From: Steroidobacteraceae bacterium
GTDB lineage: Bacteria > Pseudomonadota > Gammaproteobacteria > Steroidobacterales > Steroidobacteraceae
Length of the DNA: 64,000 nucleotides
Assembly: GCA_041395505.1 (NCBI GenBank)
Contig: JAWLAG010000001.1
Coordinates: 434,001-498,000, forward strand
Reading direction: 5' to 3'
Part shown: positions 51,152 to 58,695 of the stretch, one piece after another
Layout: every line of letters starts with the position of its first letter
Position numbering within the stretch: the first letter of the stretch is position 1
Notes under the pieces: generated by a model
Database searches by the model: none
What the model saw: the letters and a program-made list of their open reading frames with translations, nothing else
What the model was told of the DNA's origin: nothing
Made by a program: the position numbers and the translations under genes

Positions 51152-52366
51152 ATGAAACCGAAAATCCTGCTCGGAGTAACCGGCGGCATCGCCGCCTACA
51201 AAAGCCCACAGCTCGTGCGCCGGCTGGTCGAGGCCGGAGCCGAGGTTCAGGTCGTGATGACCCGGGGTGCTCGGCATTTCGTGGGCGCCGCGAGCCTGCA
51301 GGCCGTATCCGGGCGGCCGGTACGCGACGATCTGTGGGATAGCGCCGCGGAAGCGGCGATGGGCCATATCGAACTCGCGCGCTGGGCGAATCTGGTGCTG
51401 ATCGCCCCCGCCACGGCCGACGCCATCGCGCGCCTCGCCGGCGGTCGCGCCGACGACCTGCTGACCACGCTGTGCCTGGCAACCCAGGCGCCGCTCGTGC
51501 TGGCCCCCGCCATGAATCACCAGATGTGGCGCCACAGCGCGACCCAGCAGAATGTCGCGACCCTGACATCCCGCGGTGTGACACTGCTGGGGCCGGATGA
51601 CGGTGCCCAGGCTTGTGGAGAAACCGGGCCCGGCCGCATGCGCGATCCCGATTTGCTCGCCGCGCAGGCGCTGGCCATGTTCGATGCGAACGGCCCATTG
51701 CGCGGCGTGCACGTTCTGATCACGGCGGGTCCGACCCGCGAGGCGATCGATCCCGTGCGCTTCGTCAGCAACCGCAGCTCGGGCAAGATGGGATTTGCAG
51801 TCGCTGAGGCAGCGCGCGCGGCCGGCGCGAAAGTCACCTTGGTCAGCGGACCGGTGGCGTTGGCGACGCCGCAAGGTGTCACCCGCATCGACGTTGAATC
51901 GGCGGCCGAGATGCACGCGGCCGTTGAACGCGAAGTGCCCTCGGCAGAGATGTTCATCGCCACGGCTGCGGTGGCCGATTACCGCCCACGGCAGGTCGCA
52001 CGGCAGAAGATCAAGAAAACAGGCAGCGAGCTCGATCTCGAACTGGAGCGCACCGTCGACGTGCTCACCCAGGTCGCCTCGCGTGCCGCCCGGCCGTTCG
52101 TGGTCGGGTTTGCCGCCGAGACACAGTCGCTCGAGCAGCACGCGATGCAGAAGCTGGTCAAGAAGAACCTCGACATGATCGCCGCCAATGAGGTGGGCGA
52201 GAAAAAAGTGTTCGAGCAGGATGAGAACGCCCTGCTGGTGCTATGGCGCGGCGGCCGCGCGCAGATCGGTCCCGCGGCGAAGTCGAATGTCGCGCGCGAG
52301 CTCATTGCTCTGATCGCTGAGCGATTCGAGGAGTGGCGCGCGCTCAAGGCGCGAGCCCAGGCCTGA
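51152..52366 (+). CDS. coaBC: Bifunctional phosphopantothenoylcysteine decarboxylase / phosphopantothenate-cysteine ligase
   Basis: 404 residues from ATG 51152 (MKPKILLGVTGGIAAYKS), preceded by GGGAAG. The N-terminal FMN-dependent decarboxylase (CoaC) has the catalytic His in MGHIELARWANL and the PAMNHQMW substrate clamp. The C-terminal ligase (CoaB) has ITAGPTREAIDPVRFVSNRS, AAVADYRP and the KIKK segment. Makes 4'-phosphopantetheine for CoA. It is followed 6 bp downstream by dut, the standard coaBC-dut pair. Confidence 0.98.
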   Translation: MKPKILLGVTGGIAAYKSPQLVRRLVEAGAEVQVVMTRGARHFVGAASLQAVSGRPVRDDLWDSAAEAAMGHIELARWANLVLIAPATADAIARLAGGRADDLLTTLCLATQAPLVLAPAMNHQMWRHSATQQNVATLTSRGVTLLGPDDGAQACGETGPGRMRDPDLLAAQALAMFDANGPLRGVHVLITAGPTREAIDPVRFVSNRSSGKMGFAVAEAARAAGAKVTLVSGPVALATPQGVTRIDVESAAEMHAAVEREVPSAEMFIATAAVADYRPRQVARQKIKKTGSELDLELERTVDVLTQVASRAARPFVVGFAAETQSLEQHAMQKLVKKNLDMIAANEVGEKKVFEQDENALLVLWRGGRAQIGPAAKSNVARELIALIAERFEEWRALKARAQA

Positions 52367-52372
52367 CCCGAC

Positions 52373-52843
52373 ATGGCGATCGCAGGGCGTCGCGCGCTCA
52401 AGCTGCGCATTCTGGATCCGCGACTCGGTCGCGAGCTGCCGCTGCCTGCCTACGCAACCGACGGTTCAGCCGGGCTCGATCTGCGAGCCTGCATCGATGC
52501 CGACCTGGTGCTCGCGCCCGGCGAGTCCACGCTCGTACCCACCGGGCTCGCCATCCATCTGGATGATCCCGGTCTCGCCGCCGTCATCCTGCCGCGCTCG
52601 GGATTGGGTGCGAAACACGGCATCGTCCTCGGCAACCTGGTTGGTCTGATCGATTCGGATTACCAGGGACAGCTCATGGTGTCGGTTTGGAACCGCTCCC
52701 GCGCCGCATTCACCATCACACCGGGGGAGCGCATCGCGCAAATGGTCATCGTGCCCATCGTGCAGGTCGAGTTCGACATCGTCGATGATTTCGCGGCGAC
52801 CGCGCGGGGTGCCGGCGGTTTCGGTCACACGGGGCGCGGCTGA
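52373..52843 (+). CDS. dut: Deoxyuridine 5'-triphosphate nucleotidohydrolase
   Basis: 156 residues, trimeric dUTPase. The five motifs are present: ATDGSAGLDLRA, LPRSGLGAKHGI, GNLVGLIDSDYQGQL, RIAQMVIVPI and the C-terminal P-loop-like RGAGGFGHTGRG. Hydrolyses dUTP to dUMP, preventing uracil incorporation and supplying thymidylate synthesis. It is in an operon with coaBC. Confidence 0.98.
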   Translation: MAIAGRRALKLRILDPRLGRELPLPAYATDGSAGLDLRACIDADLVLAPGESTLVPTGLAIHLDDPGLAAVILPRSGLGAKHGIVLGNLVGLIDSDYQGQLMVSVWNRSRAAFTITPGERIAQMVIVPIVQVEFDIVDDFAATARGAGGFGHTGRG

Positions 52844-52850
52844 ACCCGAA

Positions 52851-53501
52851 TCATTGCCGCTGGGCAGCGGCCAGCTTCAGTTCCCTGTAACGCCGGATGT
52901 CGGCGTCGAAGCGCGCCAGCAGATCGGTCTCTTCGGCGCGTTTGCCGTCGAGCGCTTTGCGCTGCGAGCGTGTTTCATTCATGGTGCGAACGATATCCTC
53001 GACCAGACCCTCGGGCATCGGACGCGCGCGCGGGTCGGCGGCATAGGGTCGGAACCCCTGCGCCCGCACGCTGAGCGCGCCGAGCCTTTCGTCGAGGGTG
53101 GCGATATAGGCCTGCGCCGCCGTCACCTGGCCGCGCAGCTGCACCAGGCGCTCGTCGCGCAGCGCTTCGATGTCGCGCACCGAGGTATAGGTCGTCAGCA
53201 GGAACTGGTCGCGTTGCTCGCGCTCCGCGCGCAGGCGCGCGGCTTCAACTTCGGCGGCGATCTGCTCGGGTGTCTTCTGTGCCTCGAGCTTCTGGATGAC
53301 GACACCCTGGCTATTGAGCACGGCGCGCTCGCGCGTGGCGTACTCAGGTGGAATCTTGTCGCCGTACTGCACGACACCGTTGTCGTCGATCCAGCGATAG
53401 GTTCGCGTGCCCTTGCCGTCACCGCCATTTGCCGCATGGACCGCCATGACGGTGAGCAGCATCGACAGGACAAGACCGAATTGTGCGGACGACCGTGACA
53501 T
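52851..53501 (-). CDS. DUF4124-domain exported protein
   Basis: 216 residues from ATG 53499-53501, giving a signal peptide MSRSSAQFGLVLSMLLTVMA ending AVHAA. Directly after it is a DUF4124 domain (TYRWIDDNGVVQYGDKIP, about residues 32-50), a short periplasmic module of unknown function. The remainder (about 75-216) is charged and helical with coiled-coil potential (EAARLRAEREQRDQF, then RDIEALRDERLVQLRG). It occupies the place of slmA between dut and pyrE but is unrelated to it. Confidence 0.85.
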   Translation of the reverse strand: MSRSSAQFGLVLSMLLTVMAVHAANGGDGKGTRTYRWIDDNGVVQYGDKIPPEYATRERAVLNSQGVVIQKLEAQKTPEQIAAEVEAARLRAEREQRDQFLLTTYTSVRDIEALRDERLVQLRGQVTAAQAYIATLDERLGALSVRAQGFRPYAADPRARPMPEGLVEDIVRTMNETRSQRKALDGKRAEETDLLARFDADIRRYRELKLAAAQRQ

Positions 53502-53538
53502 AGTGCGATTGTGCGCCACCAGGGTCAGCAAGTGGAAC

Positions 53539-54201
53539 TCATCCTGTGCCGTAGCGCTTGCGATAGTCTCGCAGTGCGGCCAGTTCCGTATCAGAAATGC
53601 GAACTCGGTCACTTCCGGCGCCAGCCAGGGTCGCGATCAGCCCGGCCAGGTTGAGGATGCTGATGCACTGCAGCTGCTCGGCGCTCGCCAGTTCCTCGAC
53701 GGCCGAGCGTTCGCCCTGGCCGCGCTCCTGGCGATCGAGCGCGAGCAGCACCGCAACCGGTTGAGCCCGGGCGGATCGGATCAGTGCCAGTGACTGTCGT
53801 ATGGCGGTGCCCGCGGTGATGACGTCGTCGACGATCACGACCCGGCCAGCGAGCGCGCGGCCGACAATGCGGCCGCCTTCGCCATGATCCTTCGCCTCCT
53901 TGCGATCGAAGGCGAAAGGGACCGCGCGCGAATGATTGCGCGCAAGCGCCATGGCCGTGGCGGTCACCAGCGGAATGCCCTTGTAGGCGGGACCAAACAG
54001 CATGTCGAATTCGACACCGCTTTCGAGCAGCGCCGCGGCATAACACTCGCCGAGTTCGGCAAGTGCCGCGCCGTCATCGAACATGCCGGCGTTGAAGAAG
54101 TAAGGACTCTGTCGGCCGGACTTGAGCGTAAAGCTGCCGAAGCGCAGTGCATCGCGCTGCATGGCAAGTTCGACGAATCGTTGAGTATGATCGCGAGGCA
54201 T
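53539..54201 (-). CDS. pyrE: Orotate phosphoribosyltransferase
   Basis: 220 residues from ATG 54199-54201 (MPRDHTQRFVELAMQRD). Adds phosphoribose from PRPP to orotate, making OMP in pyrimidine synthesis. Motifs: FTLKSGRQSPYFFNAG, FGPAYKGIPL, FDRKEAKDHGEGG and the PRPP loop VVIVDDVITAGTA. Divergent from exoA with 24 bp between the starts; an in-frame ATG at 54219 would add six residues but overlaps the likely exoA leader. Confidence 0.97.
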   Translation of the reverse strand: MPRDHTQRFVELAMQRDALRFGSFTLKSGRQSPYFFNAGMFDDGAALAELGECYAAALLESGVEFDMLFGPAYKGIPLVTATAMALARNHSRAVPFAFDRKEAKDHGEGGRIVGRALAGRVVIVDDVITAGTAIRQSLALIRSARAQPVAVLLALDRQERGQGERSAVEELASAEQLQCISILNLAGLIATLAGAGSDRVRISDTELAALRDYRKRYGTG

Positions 54202-54225
54202 GGCTGCGGCGCGTATCATATCGCG

Positions 54226-54996
54226 GTGCGCGTCCTTACTCTAAACGTCAACGGCATTCGGGCTGCCGCGGGCAAAGGCCTGTACCGGTGGCTTCTGCGC
54301 CAGAAAGCCGACGTGATCTGCCTGCAGGAGACCAAGGCGCAGCTCGCCGCCCTCGATCCCGCTCCCTTCGCGCTCAAAGGCTATGACTTTCACTATTACG
54401 ATGCCGAGAAGAAGGGCTACTCCGGGGTCGCTCTCTATACCCGCCGGCCCGCGGACCGGGTCATACGCGGCTTCGGCACCGCCGAGTTCGACCGCGAAGG
54501 CCGTTTTCTCGAGGCGCAGTTCGGAACCCTGTCGGTCATTTCACTCTATCTACCCTCGGGATCGTCGGGCGAGCACCGCCAGGCGTCCAAGTTCCGCTTT
54601 CTCGATGCATTCCGGCCCGAGCTCGTGCGAATGCGCGACAGCGATCGCCAGTACATCCTCTGCGGCGACTGGAACATCGCCCACAAGCCGATCGATCTCA
54701 GGAACTGGCGCTCGAATCAGAAGAATTCCGGCTTCCTGCCCGAGGAGCGAGCCTGGCTCGATGAGCTCATCGATGACTATGGCTTCGTCGACGCATTCCG
54801 CATAGTCGATCAACGACCCGAGCAATACACCTGGTGGTCGAATCGCGGCGAGGCCTGGTCCAAGAACGTCGGCTGGCGAATCGATTACCAGATGGTGAGC
54901 CCCGCGCTGCGCGAGCGCGTGCGACGCGCCAGCATCTACAAGCGCAGCCGCTTTTCCGATCACGCGCCGCTCATCATCGACTACGAACTCGATTGA
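54226..54996 (+). CDS. Exodeoxyribonuclease III (AP endonuclease)
   Basis: 256 residues from the GTG at 54226 (MRVLTLNVNGIRAA), the normal family N-terminus; the longer frame would run antisense through pyrE. Exonuclease-endonuclease-phosphatase fold with metal ligand Glu in CLQETKAQ, catalytic Asp/Asn in CGDWNIAHKPIDL, and the C-terminal SDHAPLIIDY with the active-site Asp-His. Cleaves DNA at abasic sites, complementing the MutM and AlkA-like glycosylases encoded nearby. The family contains both xthA- and exoA-named genes, so no symbol is given. Confidence 0.96.
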   Translation: MRVLTLNVNGIRAAAGKGLYRWLLRQKADVICLQETKAQLAALDPAPFALKGYDFHYYDAEKKGYSGVALYTRRPADRVIRGFGTAEFDREGRFLEAQFGTLSVISLYLPSGSSGEHRQASKFRFLDAFRPELVRMRDSDRQYILCGDWNIAHKPIDLRNWRSNQKNSGFLPEERAWLDELIDDYGFVDAFRIVDQRPEQYTWWSNRGEAWSKNVGWRIDYQMVSPALRERVRRASIYKRSRFSDHAPLIIDYELD

Positions 54997-55001
54997 ACGC
55001 C

Positions 55002-56327
55002 GTGGACCCGCTGCCAGGGAACGATCGTGATTCGCGCCGCGGCCTGCTGGCCTCTGTCGCTCCATATCTCGAAAAAGAATCGCTGGCCGCGTTCCTGGTG
55101 ACGGTCTCATCCGGATTTCCCTACGCCATGATCGGCGCGACGCTGACCACCCGGCTCGCGCAGGACGGCATCGACAAGAAAACCGTCACGGCATTCACAC
55201 TGGCGTTTCTCGTCTACAACCTGAAGGTCTTCTGGGCCTGGATCGTCGACGCAGTGCGCCTGCCACTGCTTGGCCGACTCGGGCAGCGTGTGTCGTGGAT
55301 GCTGCTCACCGGCGTTCTGGTCATGGCCGCCGTGGTCAATCTCGGTGCAGTCGATCCGGCAGCGAGCATACGTGCAACCGTGGTGGCTGCCGTACTGGTC
55401 GGCGTTGCCGGTGCGACCTACGACATCGTGATCGATGCCTATCGCATCGAGACGCTGAAGCCCTACCAGCTCGGCGTGGGCTCTGGCATGTCGCAGTACG
55501 GCTGGCGCGTCGGATCGGCAGCTGCAGGCGCACTTGCGCTCGTCATCGCCGCGCGCAAGGGGTGGACGGTTGCCTACATTGCCTGCGCGGCCTTTGCCCT
55601 GCCGGCCATGCTGACGGCGCTGGTCGTCGGTGAACCGTCGCGCCACGTCGTCAGCAATGCGCGACGTACGCTCGCCGACATCTGGCGCTCCGTCGCCGGC
55701 CCGTTCGTCGAATTCTTTCGCCGCCATGGCGCCTGGCTGGTGCTCGCGTTCGTGCTGGTGCACAAGATCGGCGACACGCTCGCCAACCTTACGTTCCGGT
55801 TGCTGTTCAACGACCTCGGATTCAGCAACGACGAGATCGCCCTGTACGATGTCAGCTTTGGCTTCTGGGCCTATCTGATCGGCATATTCATCGGCGGCAT
55901 TCTCTACACCCGCCTCGGGCTGAAGCGGTCCGTGCTGGTAGCGCTCGTGCTGATGGCAATATCGAACCTGAGTTTTGCCGGACTCGCTGCCGCCGGTCAC
56001 AGCAATGTCGGCATGGCCGCGGCCATCGGTTTCGAGAACATCGCGAGCGGCTACGGCGGCGTGGTGGTGGTGGCCTATTTCTCCGCGCTATGCGACCTGC
56101 GATTCACCGCGACCCAGTACGCGATGATTTCCGCGGCGGCGAGCGTGTTCGGCAGGCTCCTGACCGGCACGACGGCCGGTGGCCTGATCGAGTCGGTCGG
56201 TTACGTCAATTTCTACCTGCTGACAACCGTGGTGGCGTTGCCCGGCATTGCGATCTTCGCGTACATGATGCGTCGCGGCCTTGTCGACGACGCGCTCGGC
56301 AGCGCCGGCGGCAAAGCTGATTCATGA
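55002..56327 (+). CDS. AmpG-like MFS permease
   Basis: 441 residues from the GTG at 55002; a TTG at 54993 that overlaps the exonuclease stop (TTGA) is an alternative start. The open frame further upstream is a shadow of the nuclease gene. Twelve hydrophobic helices. The segments YDIVIDAYRIETLKP, GSGMSQYGWRVGS and KIGDTLANLTFRLLFNDLG match AmpG, the permease for anhydro-muropeptides in cell-wall recycling. The gene overlaps a Rieske protein gene by 4 bp, which is not a known partner of AmpG, so the substrate should be left open. Confidence 0.88.
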   Translation: MDPLPGNDRDSRRGLLASVAPYLEKESLAAFLVTVSSGFPYAMIGATLTTRLAQDGIDKKTVTAFTLAFLVYNLKVFWAWIVDAVRLPLLGRLGQRVSWMLLTGVLVMAAVVNLGAVDPAASIRATVVAAVLVGVAGATYDIVIDAYRIETLKPYQLGVGSGMSQYGWRVGSAAAGALALVIAARKGWTVAYIACAAFALPAMLTALVVGEPSRHVVSNARRTLADIWRSVAGPFVEFFRRHGAWLVLAFVLVHKIGDTLANLTFRLLFNDLGFSNDEIALYDVSFGFWAYLIGIFIGGILYTRLGLKRSVLVALVLMAISNLSFAGLAAAGHSNVGMAAAIGFENIASGYGGVVVVAYFSALCDLRFTATQYAMISAAASVFGRLLTGTTAGGLIESVGYVNFYLLTTVVALPGIAIFAYMMRRGLVDDALGSAGGKADS

Positions 56328-56689
56328 GCGAGCTCGATCTCGAGCGCGCGATCTGTGCGGCAGCCGACCTCAAGGAAGGTGAGTGCCGGGGGTTCACGGT
56401 GGGCGCGGGCGACTGGCCGCTGCAGGGCCTGGTCGTGAAACTACCCGGACGGATCGTCGCCTTCCGCAATGTCTGCCCACATGCAGGCCATCCGTTGAAT
56501 CTGCGGCCGAATGATTTTCTCTCGCCTGACGGCATGCTGATCATGTGCCACTCTCACGGCGCGTTGTTCGAGAAATCGACGGGACTTTGCGTCGCCGGGC
56601 CCTGTCAGGGTCGGCACCTGCGCCCCATTGCGATCGAAGTCGCCTCAGGTGTGGTGCTGCTCGCCGGGGAGGACGACCCCGCGGGATGA
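56324..56689 (+). CDS. Rieske [2Fe-2S] domain protein
   Basis: 121 residues, a stand-alone Rieske domain of the ferredoxin or nitrite-reductase-small-subunit type. Cluster ligands: Cys-x-His in VCPHAGHPLN and Cys-x2-His in MCHSHGALFE. No signal peptide or transmembrane anchor, so it is cytoplasmic. The ATGA overlap with the AmpG-like gene shows translational coupling. The electron partner is unknown. Confidence 0.93.
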   Translation: MSELDLERAICAAADLKEGECRGFTVGAGDWPLQGLVVKLPGRIVAFRNVCPHAGHPLNLRPNDFLSPDGMLIMCHSHGALFEKSTGLCVAGPCQGRHLRPIAIEVASGVVLLAGEDDPAG

Positions 56690-56694
56690 CAACA

Positions 56695-56730
56695 GGCCGC
56701 CGTCCTGCCCTGTGAGGCAGGCAGTCGGCC
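56695..56730. terminator. Hairpin between convergent genes, possible bidirectional terminator
   Basis: A 15-base imperfect GC-rich stem (arms 56695-56709 and 56716-56730, six-base loop) in the 49-bp gap between the Rieske and DUF6763 genes. It lacks a T-run on either side, so it may be a weak or factor-assisted terminator. Confidence 0.4.
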
Positions 56731-56738
56731 CGAAATCG

Positions 56739-57056
56739 TCAACGACTCTCGAAGATGTCCAGGCTATCGAGCGGACTTGCCCACACGCGATCGTTCTCGC
56801 TGTCGACCGAGGTGCCACGCGCATCGTCTTCGCTGTCGATATCGACGGAGCCGGTCCAGTCCTCCGGCGCTTCGGCGTCCTCGAGGCTGCCCTCGGCCCA
56901 CTGTGATTCCCAGTCTTCCATGTCGAGTTCCTCGACGGTGCCGTCGAAGTACTGGATTTCGATCGTGCCATCTTCTTCGTCGCAAGCGACGACTTCGAAC
57001 AGATCACCACCTTTGTAGCGGTACCATTCACCGACCACGGGTTGAGGTCCATTCAT
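56739..57056 (-). CDS. DUF6763 family acidic protein
   Basis: 105 residues. Of two adjacent ATGs, the one at 57054-57056 has GGAGG six bases upstream and is preferred to 57059. The sequence VVGEWYRYKGGDLFEVV and DGTIEIQYFDGTVEELD is a small SH3-like, beta-rich fold seen in DUF6763 proteins of gammaproteobacteria. The C-terminal half is very acidic (EAPEDWTGSVDIDSEDD). Cytoplasmic, function unknown. Confidence 0.82.
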   Translation of the reverse strand: MNGPQPVVGEWYRYKGGDLFEVVACDEEDGTIEIQYFDGTVEELDMEDWESQWAEGSLEDAEAPEDWTGSVDIDSEDDARGTSVDSENDRVWASPLDSLDIFESR

Positions 57057-57149
57057 CATGATCCTCCTGTCGCTGGTAAGCTCTGCTCGTCAATTGATGG
57101 TGCGCCTCCAGCGGCCATCTTTCAATAAGTGTTTTTTGCGCAAAGCACC

Positions 57150-57779
57150 ATGACGGAACAACTGCTCAAATTCTTTGTCGTCTTCTTCGTAATCGTCGAG
57201 CCTGTGTCGCTGGTGCCGATATTCGTCGGACTCACCGAAGGCGCGGATAATCGCTATAAACACCGCATGGCAGTGAAGGCGGTGCTGATCTCGGGCGGCA
57301 TCCTGATGCTCTTCGCGGTCGCAGGCGCGCCGTTTCTGCGTCTCATGGGCATCAGCATCGACGCATTCCGTATCTTCGGCGGGCTGTTGCTTTTCCTCGT
57401 CGCGCTGGAGATGGTCTTCGCACGCGAATCAGGCACGCGTACTTCGGAACCGGAGCGTGCCGAAGCGCGTCAGCGCACCGATATATCAGTGTTTCCCTTG
57501 GCTTTTCCGTTGATTGCAGGTCCCGGCGCGCTCGCCAGCATCCTGCTCTGGTTCGGTCGTGTGCCGATCTTCGAGAAGCCGCTGTTGTTTTCCGGCCTCA
57601 TGCTCTGCGTCTTCCTCGTGCTGCTCATCGCGTTGCTGATCATGTGGGTGGCGACGCCGTTGATGCGTTTCATCGGCGTGACCGGCGCGAATGTTGCAAA
57701 TCGATTACTCGGAGTCGTGCTCGGGGCACTGTCCGTGCAATTTGTCATCGACGGATTGCGCGGTACCTTCGGATTTTAG
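57150..57779 (+). CDS. MarC family integral membrane protein
   Basis: 209 residues from ATG 57150 (MTEQLLKFF); a GTG at 57129 is also in frame. Six hydrophobic helices. MarC signatures are present: FVIVEPVSLVPIFVGLT, FRIFGGLLLFLVALEM and ISVFPLAFPLIAGPGALAS. The family was once proposed to affect multidrug resistance but has no established transport function. The 3' end overlaps the convergent trmB by 75 bp. Confidence 0.93.
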   Translation: MTEQLLKFFVVFFVIVEPVSLVPIFVGLTEGADNRYKHRMAVKAVLISGGILMLFAVAGAPFLRLMGISIDAFRIFGGLLLFLVALEMVFARESGTRTSEPERAEARQRTDISVFPLAFPLIAGPGALASILLWFGRVPIFEKPLLFSGLMLCVFLVLLIALLIMWVATPLMRFIGVTGANVANRLLGVVLGALSVQFVIDGLRGTFGF

Positions 57780-58463
57780 GTAGCCGAGGTCCCACACGCC
57801 GTGGCCGAGTCGCCGGCCACGTTGCTCGAAGCGCGTGCGAATGCGCCACGCGGGTCTTGCGACGAATCCCCCATCTGGCGCGAGACTGCAAAGCGCTGCA
57901 GCGTCGTTGCATATGCTCTGCATCTGCTCGGCATAGTCCTGCCAGTCGGTCGCCAGGCGCAGCGCGCCGCCCGTTCGCAGGCTACGCGCGATCAATGCGA
58001 CGAACTGCGGCTGGATCAATCGGCGCTTGTGGTGGCGCTTCTTGTGCCAGGGGTCCGGGAACAGGACCAGGACTTCATCCAACGAACCGGCTTCAATGCC
58101 GCGGGCGAAAACCTCGGCGGCGTCGTGGCAAATGACCCGCAGGTTAGCGAGCGCGAGACCTTCGGCCTCGCGCAACAGGCGGCCGACTCCCGGGCGGTGC
58201 ACTTCGATGCCAAGGAAATTGCATTGCGGCCTGGCTTGCGCGAGCGCCGACAGCTGTTCACCATTGCCGAAGCCGATTTCGACCGTGACCGGCGCGGTGC
58301 GACCGAACAGCTGGTCGAAATCGAGCCGCCCGCCGTCGAATTCGATGCCAAAGCGCGGCCAGAGCCGATCGAGTGCGTTTTCCTGCGCCGCTGTAATGCG
58401 ACCTGCGCGCAATACGTAGCTGCGCACTTTGCGAGGGTTCGGCGGTGGTGCGCGCTCTGTCAT
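57705..58463 (-). CDS. trmB: tRNA (guanine(46)-N(7))-methyltransferase
   Basis: 252 residues from ATG 58461-58463 (MTERAPPPNPRKVRSYV). Methylates G46 of tRNA with S-adenosylmethionine. Motifs: VEIGFGNGEQL (SAM), FLGIEVHRPGVGRLL, VLFPDPWHKKRHHKRRL and LRLATDWQDYAEQM, then TRFEQRGRRLGHGVWDL, where family members normally end. Here about 25 further residues follow (LKSEGTAQSVDD onward), a tail encoded within the 75-bp overlap with marC. Confidence 0.96.
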   Translation of the reverse strand: MTERAPPPNPRKVRSYVLRAGRITAAQENALDRLWPRFGIEFDGGRLDFDQLFGRTAPVTVEIGFGNGEQLSALAQARPQCNFLGIEVHRPGVGRLLREAEGLALANLRVICHDAAEVFARGIEAGSLDEVLVLFPDPWHKKRHHKRRLIQPQFVALIARSLRTGGALRLATDWQDYAEQMQSICNDAAALCSLAPDGGFVARPAWRIRTRFEQRGRRLGHGVWDLGYLKSEGTAQSVDDKLHGQCPEHDSE

Positions 58464-58512
58464 CGCCCGATTATCGCCGGGCGGCCGGCCGAGCGGCCAG
58501 GTTGGCGGCGAT

Positions 58513-58541
58513 TTGCCCGCACCCGGCATCGCGCATAAAAT
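58513..58541 (+). promoter_or_regulatory. Sigma-70 promoter of the tRNA-Gly gene
   Basis: TTGCCC at 58513-58518 and TAAAAT at 58536-58541 with a 17-base spacer. The predicted start falls a few bases before the tRNA at 58553. Confidence 0.6.
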
Positions 58542-58552
58542 TCATCGCTCTC

Positions 58553-58626
58553 GCGGGCGTAGTTCAATGGTAGAACTGTAGCTTCCCAAGCTACTAACGT
58601 GGGTTCGATTCCCATCGCCCGCTCCA
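58553..58626 (+). tRNA. tRNA-Gly (anticodon CCC), CCA encoded
   Basis: 74 nt including CCA. Acceptor stem GCGGGCG / CGCCCGC is fully paired. The D arm is GTTC-AATGGTA-GAAC and the anticodon stem GTAGC / GCTAC has loop TTCCCAA, giving anticodon CCC, which reads GGG. The T arm is GTGGG-TTCGATT-CCCAT. The discriminator T73 is as expected for bacterial glycine tRNAs. A good sigma-70 promoter lies upstream. Confidence 0.97.
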
Positions 58627-58695
58627 AGAAATCCGTCGCCCGCCGATTGGGCAGGCGGGCCATGAGAAGCTGTTCCGACAGCGAGGGAGTGCCTG

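Noticed and set aside
50954..52141. Long upstream extension of radC, making a 601-residue protein
   Set aside because: The added part is antisense to coaBC, has no RadC similarity and no ribosome-binding site.
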